Assembly: GCA_037074765.1 (NCBI GenBank)
Contig: JBAMDO010000577.1
Span: 558,001 to 622,000 of the forward strand
Length of the DNA: 64,000 nt
DNA from: Mansonella perstans
Lineage: Eukaryota > Nematoda > Chromadorea > Rhabditida > Onchocercidae
Direction of reading: 5' to 3'
Part shown: one piece after another, positions 26,518 through 38,500 of the stretch
Numbering within the stretch: position 1 is the first letter of the stretch
How the letters are laid out: every line of letters starts with the position of its first letter
Notes under the pieces: model-generated
What the model was told of the DNA's origin: nothing
What the model saw: only the letters and a program-made list of their open reading frames with translations
Database searches by the model: none
Position numbers and translations under genes: made by a program

Positions 26518-27894
26518 ATTATGTTTATGATGTTCACATGGAAATCAGGCACGAGTTTTTCCCACTCCCAAGCATAATGATTCCGAATATCATGATTGAA
26601 CAGCCATCTGTAACAGAGGTAAATTAGTGCGCTAAAAATTTGTTGATCAATAATATATAGAAATTTATGTGGTATAAACATTCTCTTAATATTTTTTAAA
26701 AGTAACACTGTTCCGAAATTTTTTGCAAAATTTCAGTATAATTTCGAGAGTGAGAGAAAAGCTATTGCCGATTACGAGAAGAATAAAACTGCTTTAACAG
26801 TCAAAGAGAAGACAGTAAAAATTAAGAATTTGATCCATGAAAGACAGTCAAACATTGCGAGAGAATCAGATGTCTGCGGATTACATATTCGAAAAGTTCA
26901 TTCAGATGTTATACTAGAACCAAGTCGTGTTGTAGCCACAACTTCTCAGCCGGTCAGAATATTAATAATATTCTAAACTATCTAACCCAGTAACCATCAT
27001 TTTTTAATCGTTTCAGTATTGCTTATTACTTTCTTAGCCTTAATGATTACTAAGTTTTTTTTTTGAAGTTATTGATTTTGAAAGTAAAGATATCAGAAAA
27101 GTTATGAATTTTATTTCAACATCATACATTATCCGAATATGCGACAGTTTTTTGTAGTCATAAATGAAATAGTTTTCAGCAAGCTGAAAATTTTTTAATC
27201 ATGTAGCGCTGGAAAACATTGACTTTTAAATTTATCGAAAGATTTACTAGTCCAGACTTGGATATCGCTGAAATAATTCGTATTTTTCAGTATTTTCCAA
27301 ATCATAATTTGGCATTGCAGCAAAATACGAAACCAGTAAAACCAGCACTGAATGTCTTTGAAGAATTTGAATTGAAACCGAATCTTTTTGATCTCTTGGA
27401 ATTAAGTACTATAGATGACAAAGCTGCCCTTGAACAAATACTTGTCAATGCACAACCACCGCTATCTCCGAGCGTTGTGGAAACTAGCGCTCAATCTTCT
27501 CCAGGATCCCTGTCTTCATCATCGATTCCAGATATGGTCTGTACTTCTATTCTTTGTGCCGCTTTGCATTTAATTTTTGCTTATCAATATGCTCCTCCAA
27601 CAAATAACTCTTCGTTGTAATTTTAAGGAACCATGAATGATTTATTTATCAAAATATTTTGAATGATTTATTTATCAAATCAAATTCTATTTTTTCATTC
27701 TTGTCTGTAATAATTTGTTTGTTGCATATTTCAGTTTTAGAATCTGTAGATTTCGCTAATTTGCTTACTTTCAGGGTTTGAAGGTATCAAAAACTGATGA
27801 TGCCCATAATCTATGTAATTTGTCGACTCTGAAAAACTATAACAACTCATTTGGTATTGGCGTTCCTGGTACTTCTTTCAGGCGAAATTTATAG
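26518..27894 (+). CDS. Coiled-coil protein, possibly Sds3/BRMS1-related, 5' incomplete
   Basis: Exons 26737..26952, 27321..27536 and 27775..27894 (TAG) join in phase 0; a possible preceding exon is 26518..26618, which also ends in phase 0. The 26737 exon starts YNFESERKAIADYEKNKTA and is charged and probably helical. It is followed by RKVHSDVILEPSR and then a Pro/Ser-rich tail (AQPPLSPSVVETSAQSSPG). This order resembles Sds3 proteins of the Sin3 histone deacetylase complex, which have a YxxEKKxAVxEFE helix then a TRKLRRRP-type basic segment. The likeness is weak and was judged by eye. The C-terminal domain that Sds3 proteins normally have is not seen. The gene start was not found. It lies 1.7 kb upstream of the semaphorin gene on the same strand. 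Confidence 0.35.
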
Positions 27895-28823
27895 AATCTT
27901 TTCTGAGCTGACTGAATTCGGATGATTTTCAAAGCTATTTTTTTGCATATTTGTTTATATTGTTTAAAGTGAAGAGTTTTTTGTTTGCTGGAGTGAAATT
28001 CAATACCGTTTATGAAGCATATCATTTCGGTTTCTTCTTTAAACCGGCTATAGTTTTTTAGATGATTTTGCCATTGATAAAATTTTGTTAATTTATGTTG
28101 AATTTGTCTACATGTTGTGAAGGAAGAAATGAAACTGACCCGATATTTTTCAAGCAGTTTATTTCAAATCATGGATGTTTAATTTGGGTTTAAGTTCAGA
28201 CAGCAGTAATTTAACTGCCGTTGCTCAGAATTCAGGCTCATTGTATTGTTCTTCATAATCATAAATTTTCAGAAGGATCTATTATCTGTTTTAATATTTT
28301 CATCTGCAGTTGTTTGAGCATAATGTATAAACTGCTGTTTTAGTTAAATTGAATGTATTATACCGACCCTTTGTACTTATCGTCTTCCTTACCAGGTCCC
28401 ATCTAGCCTTATTTCAACCGTTTTTATTGAATCGCTAATAACTGAATGATGAATGATTTAATTTTAATGAGTTTGTTCCAGTTAATTTACCTGGTTTTTG
28501 TCTTTTAATTTGTTCCGGTTAACTTACCTGTTTTGTTACTAGGAAATTAAGGCGAAATAAAATTCCATTCATCAGCAATTAAATTGTAAACTATTATGTT
28601 CTTCACTACTTGAATTTTAGAATAAATCTGAAATATCTAAGCGTTGAAAAGATTGCTGTGTTTCTTGTGTGGAAGGAAATTCATCAGCTTTCTATACCAT
28701 AACTTTCCTTTGCTTTCATATCTTATTTTAAAATATATTTTCTTTTTAATGGGATCATCATACATTGCTTTCGAATGTTCCGAATATACCAGTAAGATAT
28801 GAAAGATCCTGAAATTAAACACC

Positions 28824-28880
28824 ACGATGAAATTAGTTTTTTGAAACACTGCGATGAAATTAGTTTTTTGAAACATCGCA
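28824..28880. repeat. Two-copy 28-bp direct repeat
   Basis: The phrase CGATGAAATTAGTTTTTTGA occurs at 28824 and again at 28852, each followed by AACA. It lies in the intergenic space between the coiled-coil gene and the semaphorin gene. The rest of 27895-29616 shows no gene on either strand. Confidence 0.75.
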
Positions 28881-29616
28881 AATTTGATGATATAAGCTAT
28901 ACCTTATATTCTTCTGCAGGGGAAATTCTCGGATTAGTGGACAAATTGAAAACTTTCACTTAAAACTAAGAATCAAGCATTATAACAACTGTTTATTCCA
29001 GTACTCAAAGATTCATTGATGGCAGGAATAATCTCATTTGGATGAAATAGAAAATTGTTTGCTTTTTTTTCGGATATTTTACTTTCCGGATTCTTCAGTT
29101 CTTTTTGTCCATACTGCAACCATTCATTGAATCATATATATAATTAGATAGATAAGAGTGGTGTAAGTTAAAGATTTTTCCATAATTTTTCAGATATTCA
29201 ACAATCATACTACCATAAATAGATCAAATAATGGATTTTCTTTTCAGAAGATTTGATTAAAAATCATGCAAATTGAAATTGATACATTGTTGATCAAATA
29301 TTTCGATTTATTTAATTTTTAAAATTATCCATTTAAGATTAAATTGTTCGCTTACAATAAGGACAGTATGACATAGTATTATAGAACATGATTCTGATTA
29401 TATATTTAGTAATTACAATATGAATGAAATAATATTTTGTCTTTTCGTTGGACATTGTCCTTTCTTTCAATTCTCTAATGAAATAGCCATTATAGCAATG
29501 GTCAGTAGTGAAAAGAGAGAAAGAGATGGACAAATGAATCGATGACTCTTTTCATCCATTCTTATTTAGTATCGATTTATGTGTGTCAAATAGCATTTTG
29601 CATAAGATTGGTGACA

Positions 29617-32600
29617 ATGATGTCTTCAATGGTCCTTTTTATCAATATAATTTTTCTTTCTACTCTTCAATTTCTTCAAATATTTGCGCAATCAGCAATA
29701 TTACCAGGTAAGATTATAATAAGTTAAAAGGAATGAAATAACTGATAATTATTATCAATGCTATTTAAAATCTTATCATTATTAACTGATATAACTCTAT
29801 AAACTATTATTTGAAATTATTGTTACATTTAATTTTTTAGAGAATATTTTTACGGCTGGACAATTAGCATATAGGCGATTATTGCTAGATTCACAATCTG
29901 CATCCCTTTATGTAGGCGCAAATGGACACTTATTTCGATTGTGGGCATATAATATCAATGCAACATCATCTACCGATGGCCTGGTATCTTTAGACAAGTT
30001 CTTCGTCTCATAACATAATTTTTAAATTTTATTTTAATTCTTGACAGTTTGATTTGTTTGGAAAGTGAAAATAATTTTTTATAAGATGTCTTAAATTGCT
30101 AGCGAATATGTATGACGAGTTCATTTTTAATATAAAATAATAGTTAAAATTACTAAAATGCTAAAAGTGTGCATGAATACTAAAAAATATAGATTTAGTA
30201 TTTTTTGACGCAATTTAAGTAAATTCTTCTGGTAGTTGAATATGTGTGATTTTATTTTAAATTTAGTATGCTCATGTAGAGCTTGCGGTTTCTCAGTCTG
30301 ATGCCGAAGAATGTCGTCGATCTGGCTATGCGGAATGTATTAATGGAGTACGGCTGATGTTCCTGAAGGATGATCATCGGACATTACTGGTTTGCTCTTC
30401 AAATGCTATGAAGCCGCAGCTACGTGAATTAGATGCATTATCGCTAGAAGAACGTTCCGCACCTGAAAATGTTATCGGTGTTTGTTCAGCTCATGTTGAT
30501 CTCAATACAACGGCGGTACTTGTCGGTAAATTGAATTTTTTTCCCATATACATTACTTTTATCAAATGTCATCAGTTAATGGAATTTTACAGTCTATGGT
30601 TATCATCATGTAATGATCATGAAATACTTCCCAATATTCATTTAAAGAGTCTTATTGCATGACTGATAAATTTTTAGAATGGGGTAACCCGGAAGATATA
30701 CCTGCTATTTATTCTGGTATCAGGACAGGTCTTATTCTTGATAACAATCTTATTTATCGGCCACCACTGGTGAAGAACAACAAGGAAGTATACTCCTCAA
30801 TGCGAACCATCTATACAGATTCGAAATGGTTATATGGTAAATTGATGTAAATATAAATCTGTAGGATAAGGGCTGAGGTCGATATACATTAAATGATACA
30901 AGTAATAAATGATATAGAGATATAAAAAAACTTCAGCATGAGATATGTTTACATCTGCGTAGCATTCAAGATATCAAACACAACTTTAGTATCTAGGATT
31001 TTTTTTGATGCATATGATTATGTAATTTACTTGAATCTAATATAAACTATGACTTAGAACCTGATTTCGTGGCATCATTCGACATTGACAAGTATGTCTA
31101 CTTCTTTTTCCGCGAAGTGGCGATTGAGCGTTCGAATTGTGAACGTGTCATATTCTCCAGAGTTGCCCGTCTTTGTAAGGTCAATGCTGCTTTTGCTTTT
31201 TTAGTTATTCTGGATGATTGATAGATCTTCTGCTATCTGGCTACTCCAATAACTGTTAAAATGAATGTAACTTAGGCTTCATCGTACTTCTTACGATGAA
31301 TATAGCTTATCGAGCTGTATATACATGTTTCCATGCTAAAATGTCATATGGTATCGAGAGTTTTTCGATTAGCCTGTAAATAATATTGCACAATTTATAG
31401 AAAGATATTGGTGGGAAAAACGTACTGCGGCAGGTTTGGACAACTTTTGTCAAGGCTCGTCTGAACTGCTCAACTTCTTCAAAGTTTCCCATTTATTTCA
31501 ATGAATTACGTACGTTTAGCCGATATCTTTTAAAATTAATATGTCCTCTGTGAAATAAAAATTCATTTTTTTTTCTGCTTTTCTTTTAAGAATATTGAGG
31601 CCGTAAAAAGAACAAACTTTGGTAGCAACTAATTATTCAAAGCATTTGTTATATCGTATGATATGGTTTTAATATTGGTTTTTTGTACATTTCATGAGTT
31701 ATCATGTCGCATTTGTTAATTTTTAGAATCACTGCAAAGCGTAGATAGTAGATCTGATCATTTGTTCTACGCTACTTTGACAACACCTGAAATCTTTGGT
31801 GGTAGCGCTGTTTGCGTATTTTCATTGAACAAGATTAATCAGGTATTTTATAAATACTTCTTATCCTCACAGATTTGATTGTATTGTGTATGATTACTTA
31901 GTCGTAAACAGGCGGATTCTGTTGTGATGGAAACATACTGAACTTGACCCTAGGCAGTAGCTTATTGAAGTAATGTAGTTACATCCATGATTGCCATTTA
32001 TGTTTAAATAAATATTTTCCTGTTCAAAGCTGTTCGATCACGGATATTTTTTGGAGCGAGTTTCATCCAATGGTAGTTGGATCATTACTCCACCTGAAAA
32101 TATACCTGAACATCGTCCTGGAGCGGTACATTTTCTTATCAAATTGATTCTTCAAAATTTTTTGTTTCCATCAGATGATATGTTTTTTGTTATAAAATTG
32201 TTAGAGTTCTCCTTATTCTAGTGTACGGCTAATTCAGCATCTATTCCGGACAGTAGTTTACAATTCGCGCGATCACATTTGCTGATGGCAGATGCTGTAT
32301 CAGCTGATCGTCCATTGCTGGTATTGCGTGATGAACTGCTGACCCATATTGCTATCGATGCAATGGAAAATGTCAACGTTATTTTCGTATATTCATCCAG
32401 GTTAGTTTTAAACTATTAAAAATAATTCTATTGCTGGAAATTTTAGCAAACCAAATTTTCAATCAAAACAATAATCTTTCTTCTTACTTGGGATTTGCTG
32501 CTATGAAATCGCGAGATCATATTTCGTGAAGCCAGGAAATTTAACGGGAAATATAAATTTTCAGTAAAAACTTGAACTTTAGGCAATATACATTATTTTT

Positions 32601-34246
32601 CAGTTCACAAAAACTATATAAGGTAGGACACTGGTTTGAAGAAGCGGATGTGCATTCAAAATTACTAGCCACGTATAATTTGAAGAATACTGGAACTGTT
32701 TTCGATATGACATTGCTGCCAGGTGAATTTATCTATTTATCGAGTGAAGATAACGTCGCTCAGTATTCTTTGGCTCGATGCTCGCTTCACACTATTTGTG
32801 CGCAATGTGCTGTCGACCCATACTGTTCATGGAATACAGTCCGTGGATTATGTTACAAACGTGAAAGAGCTGATTTATCGGCAGCCAAGTAATGATGTCA
32901 ATCATTTCTTTACTAAATTCATTTTCTAATAATTTTCATCTTGACTGTAATACTTGTATTTTTGTTAACCTGAATCCATATTTATGCAGAATACTAAATA
33001 AACTTCCGAAATAGGGTTTAGTTTTGAATAAGATTTACTAGTAGAGGATGTCTTATTACTTCATTTCTACTACGTAGAGAAAGTTATGATTTTTATGCAG
33101 TGATTAGTGTTAAATTTCTTTTTCCCTTTAAATTTGTCATTTAAATTTCAGATGGGTCACTTCTAATTTTAAAGATGTTGACAAATGCGTGGATCAAATA
33201 AAACGGATTACGACTAATGCCTATATTGGTGATACATTGCATCTCACGTGTGCAGCACAGTCAACATGGACTTTCAATAATGAACCAGTCTTGCCATCTG
33301 AGAAAAGACAGCTAACAACAGAAGGAGGACTTGTTATTTTCAATGTAAGTATTATTTGAATTGTGAACAGTTTTCCACAAAAATTGAATGTTGAATTTAG
33401 AAATTATTTTAAATATTTCATTATATATCTGTTATACATTATATTAATTTCTAAAAGTATTTTGTCCTTTTTTTTTTGTTTCAAATGGTCTTTGCTTCTC
33501 CGCAATTATAAAAAACTTAATTGTTTAGGTTTCTGAGACAGATAGTGGTAACTATGAATGCAGACTAGACAAAGAAGTTGTTATGATATACGAAACTACG
33601 GTCGATGTTGGTTAGCTTTTATTTTATTTATTTTTTTTGTACTTATCGTTCTAGCCAAGATCGGTCGGGCACTGGTACAACAATCGCAATTTTTTATTGA
33701 AATTTAACTGTTTACTTTTATTATAAGACAAGATTTTTTTATTTATAGCTGAATGCGCACAACCGACTAGTGTAGCTCAGTTCAAATCAAAGTATCGAGA
33801 ATGGTGTCAGAAATTTGCAAAGTACAAGCACTCTGCTGAAAAGTGGCAGCTGTGGTATGACAGGAATGTAAGGATTTTTCAGCTTAAAAAATGTTTTTGT
33901 GGATTACGAGTAATACGTAATATACGGATTACGAGTAAAAATTAATAACGATTTCACAGAATCGAGATCGTTTTTTATAAAGCTCAGTTTCTTAATCATC
34001 CAACTGTAAATAGCTTCCATTTTAAATTTTTGAAGTAATTTGGTTGAATCATTTATTCTTATTAGTCCAAAACGATAAACGTGAAAAACAGTGGTTTTGT
34101 CATTCGGATCCACTGTTGTAGGAGAACTTTGATTATTTATAAATCCCAAAGTAAACTTCAACTTCATTGTTTAAAAAAGTTAATTTCAGGCAGCGAACTG
34201 TCCCAAGCAAAGGTTCACCGATTTTGATCACATTACCATTGAATAA
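29617..34246 (+). CDS. mab-20: Secreted class 2 semaphorin
   Basis: Fourteen exons join in phase to 669 codons: 29617..29707, 29841..29983, 30267..30525, 30678..30836, 31058..31179, 31401..31509, 31727..31842, 32030..32125, 32222..32400, 32604..32888, 33152..33344, 33529..33610, 33749..33867, 34190..34246 (TAA). An in-frame upstream ATG at 29542 also exists; 29617 is preferred because it opens directly onto a signal peptide ([15 protein letters not shown]). The Sema domain shows [12 protein letters not shown], the [20 protein letters not shown] block and [25 protein letters not shown] knot follows ([10 protein letters not shown]), then one Ig domain (LHLTCAA ... DSGNYECRL), and a short tail ([13 protein letters not shown]) typical of Sema-2a. 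Such ligands act on plexins to guide axons and keep epidermal cells sorted. There is no membrane segment. The last exon is my choice between two possible acceptors. Confidence 0.92.
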
Positions 34247-35596
34247 ATAAATACAAAGGTCAGTTTTTGTATATTTGCAGCTGTTTATCATTCCATTGAT
34301 ATTTATGATCTCCAGAAAAACGAAAGTTTGGAAATCTCTTCTCACACTAAAAAAATTTCAAGGTGTAAGGGATTTCTCATTTTTAGAAAAAATTAGGCCT
34401 GACATGTTTATAGTTGGTTCTTATGCTTTTGCCAGAGAAAAATGTGGTTAGGTTAAGATATCTAGCGTAAGCTATTTTTGTGACTGATTTTTATGCATTA
34501 CAAGCGTAAAATGTTGTTTTTACAATATTTGGCATTTGTGACCCCTGTATTACTTGTTAATTTTTAAGTTGCATTTTTGCCGACATTAAAGCCAGCAAGT
34601 GCATTAAACATACTGCTAAATTGTGACTTCACAATTCCTTTTTAAAATATGAATACTTGATCTTATTCAACGTGTAGTAATATTGCTTGCATGAAACATT
34701 CCGCATAAATATCTAGTTTTTCGAGTATTTTATTGCTTTTATCACTCTTCATAACTGTTTCTGACTTATTTTTTACTTTGAAATAATCTGTCTGAATAAA
34801 TTCGGTCTAACTGAGAAACATCATCATGTTTTGGATTAACAATTTAGAACAGTTAAATAAGTTGGGAACGGTTAATGAGCATGAAATAGCCAAGGTTAAG
34901 CGCTATTGGAGAGCACTAACTAAAGGTTTATATAGGTGTTTGTATGTATGATGTATTCTGTACGCATATATAGCGTTAATTAGTAGAGTTAGCAAAAGAA
35001 AAGTATAAAGGGACTGGATTTCATGTTTTCTGTTAGAATTTCAAGCTTTTCTTGTCCATATCCTGTCTATACAGTTTTTTTTCCGGACATTAAGATAATG
35101 TATGTAATGAGTTGCACTAATCGGACTTATACAACAGTGCATTCAGATACCATGGCTTTCTATGTTCACTTCTCTCTATTTAAATTGAAAAAAGTTTATT
35201 GTAATGAGACTTGTAACATGATTTTCGAATTAACTTTTTCATGGGACTTCCTAAGAATTTATAAAAATGCCTTAAAAAAAATTTTTTTTGCTAAACTAGC
35301 AAAAAAAAAACTGGTCTTGTCGATATTGTCATGCTGTCAAGATTGCTGTGATGATCTTATTTTATGATATCAGTAGCTTGCTATCGACTTCATTTCCAAA
35401 AAATAAGTACAGTATTTTCTATGCTAAAATATAGATTAGGTTCTACGAAAAAAGATTATTCGTTGATTGCTTATTTATTTATTACATACTGAGATATTCA
35501 GATTTGTAGAACAATGCGTAATGGAATTAAAATAAATTTAGTTTGCAAATATGTCACGCAATATGACTGTTTATCCAATTATATTTGTTATCATTA
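34247..35596. other. Convergent intergenic region
   Basis: The semaphorin (plus) and the first tyrosinase (minus) end towards each other here. AATAAATAAA overlaps and follows the semaphorin stop and may serve as its polyadenylation signal. A 114-codon plus-strand open frame at 35023..35367 is Cys-containing but has no splice or family support and I leave it out. No other feature seen. Confidence 0.45.
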
Positions 35597-38500
35597 TTAT
35601 CCACAAATATCCATTCGCGATTTATGACATTGTTGACAACTGAATCGGCAATTTTCAGCCATCCATAATTGATTTTTATGGCATTCACCTTGAGTAACCC
35701 ATACCGAACATCGTAAATGTCGATCCGAACATTCTGTAATCAAACACTTCTTTCATTTCTCCTCAATGGAAATGATTGTAGTAAGGTTGGAATTGAAAGT
35801 ATCAATATTGCAGAGGAGTTGTATTTAAAATACATATGATACTGCATAATAAATTAAGCAGCGAAGCGGTAGAAGGAAAAGATTAGGATGAAAACTGAAA
35901 TAGTGGATACTGCGATGGTAAACAAATCGTGAAACGTGAACCGCAAATATTACTGATTTGAATTGAAATGGGCAATGAAAAAGTCACTTAAATTTGAGTA
36001 ATGAAGAAGGAAACTTAATGGTGATAATGGATTCAGGAATAGAAAAATCTAAAAGAATTAACAAATTAACTTTAAGAACAAATGAAGCCAATGAATTTTA
36101 ACTCGAAGATTTCACTCATTTACAATTTAGAAGAACAAAGAAAGTTTGACATCTGTAAATAATTCTTAAAGGAAAATTCAGTGGAAAGATAGTATGAATT
36201 ATGAAAGATAAAAATGAAAGCATTAATTCCGGAAATTATTGCCAGTAAATTGGTGAAGCTTTGTAAGCCAATCAAACACACAACAGTTTATCTCTATTTC
36301 TGTATCTGTATCTTCGATTATATCTTAAAATCTACTGTATAAAAAATTCTACAATAATAATTTTTAATTTCTCGTAATATAATTATTTTAATTCTAATGA
36401 TTAGATGACACATAAACTTTAGTAATATTGTACTGTAGGTTTGTCAATTTAATTTCATCAGACAGTCTTTGTTAGGGATATCCTGGTAAGTCATTAAATA
36501 CGTTTATATGACTAAAAAAAAAAAAAAAACTTGCCGGAAGTGTTATTGTATTGCGGAACACATTTACGACAGGATGCAGGACACCAACTTGACATTACTT
36601 CCTCATTTGTTTCACATTCACCTTTATCGGCCCAAATTGAGCAACACTCATGGCTATTAAAACATGGACTCTTATCCTGAAAGAATCCTTCATCATCAAT
36701 AAAAATGCTTAATTAATGAAACGCTTAAAGGACTGGTAGTAGTACTTTCTCTGAGAAAAACAAATGCGAATTCGATTCTATTTTTGAGTACAAAAGTTTT
36801 TTTTTTCCAAGAATTACACAAGAGAACTCGTTTTATTTCATACTAATTCAAGAGCCATAAGTGAAAAAATTCACTTAAAGTGGAACGGCATTGTGACAAA
36901 TTTTATCATTATGATGTACCTTTTCAGAATTTATTGCTGCAGTTGTTGTAATTAATGTTGCCATAGTTTCTCTTTCTTCTATATTTTTTGTTCGTTTTAC
37001 ACTTGTTTGATCTATCTTTAAAAAAAAAAAAAAAAAAACAAATTGAAATATGTGTAAGATATGATTAGAATGAATAAAAAAATGAAGCGAAACTTTTACA
37101 CTCTACAAATTGTTGTCTAAAAGAAAAATGACTTGTGAAAAGAAAGGGCGATGTTAGAAATGATGACCTTCATCAAGTTATTCTCATTTTTTACTAAGTT
37201 AAAAAATTTTTAATTAGAAAAAGCATTTCATTTTGCTTCTGAAGAAGAATCGATGCATTTTTAACACATCTTCCGGACAGACAAAAACCATTGTGGCATG
37301 GATTCTCGTGATGTGTATAGTTGTCGCAATTACCGCCCAGACGTATTTTTGCAGAACATCGAGTATATCCACGTGATAAATCACAGAATAGGAATCTGAA
37401 TCCACGTTTTACTGCTTCCATGGTCAGCTAAACTCTAATCTATTCATCAAGTTGCTCATTTATAAATGTATTTCACAGATTATGTCTTTTAGCATTGTAA
37501 AAACTTGCCAAACTTGATATCAACTTATTTAATTTATAATCTTTTTGAGCTTTTTAAATTTCACTATAATAACTTTTAAAGTCAAACAAGCCACGTTAAT
37601 TTTCATCTATTTCATGATAAAGTTTTTCAATATCGTTAATTTGAAATCTTCAGATTCCAGAACTAGGGAACAGATCGAATTACTTAAAAATAAAGAATCG
37701 ATCGCTTACTCGCTTCCACACTGCTTATCTTGACCTGCAGGACATGTAGGTCGCGGCACATATCGGTACAATCTTTCAGTGTAATTATTACTGATTCCAT
37801 CAATATTCCTGAGCGGCTCAAAAGGCCGCATAGGATTTTGCGCGAAATGATTTTCGCCGCTACATTCTGGTAAATCTGGTGGATAACTTCTTGACCGTTC
37901 ATCTCGATGCTGCAAAACAAACACATCTTTAAAAATCTGCAAAATTATGAAGCAGCTGTGAATTACTGTGATTTAGCAAAACTTTCTTACAAAGATTCAC
38001 GAAACATCCAAGCTCGTTTCCGATACAGTATGAAAAAAAGTAAAAGAGTTCCGATTAAATTTAAATTTTAATCCTTGCAATTCAGATACTTGTCGATATT
38101 GTCGCCAATGTTCCCAAATGCTGTCCAGAAAAGCATGATGAAGAAAGAATAATGGATCATTTGCAGAGGTTGTTTGGTGATACAAATCACCACCAACCCA
38201 GATAAGCGTATTTGCATGACTGTATTCCGGTGATGTCCAGTCTGTGGGATACCTGCATCCCTATATTTCCTCATTTAATACTGTCAATTTTCTCAAAATT
38301 AATAGACAATTTTAAAAAAAAGTATTAATTTCACATGCGATATAATTTCACATGCCTTTTGAGTAACAATTATTTTGGTATTTAGACGTTTTTAGCTAAC
38401 TGGAAGGAGAATTAGTAAGTGCCATTTTAATTTTATTTTATTATGAGTATGTGATAAACGTATGTTTGATCAAATCACTATGCACTTTCTATGCCACTAA

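Noticed and set aside
33958..33978. Alternative terminal exon of the semaphorin (NRDRFL then stop)
   Set aside because: It is possible by phase, but the exon at 34190 has a better acceptor and a longer, Cys-containing end; both cannot be told apart without transcripts.
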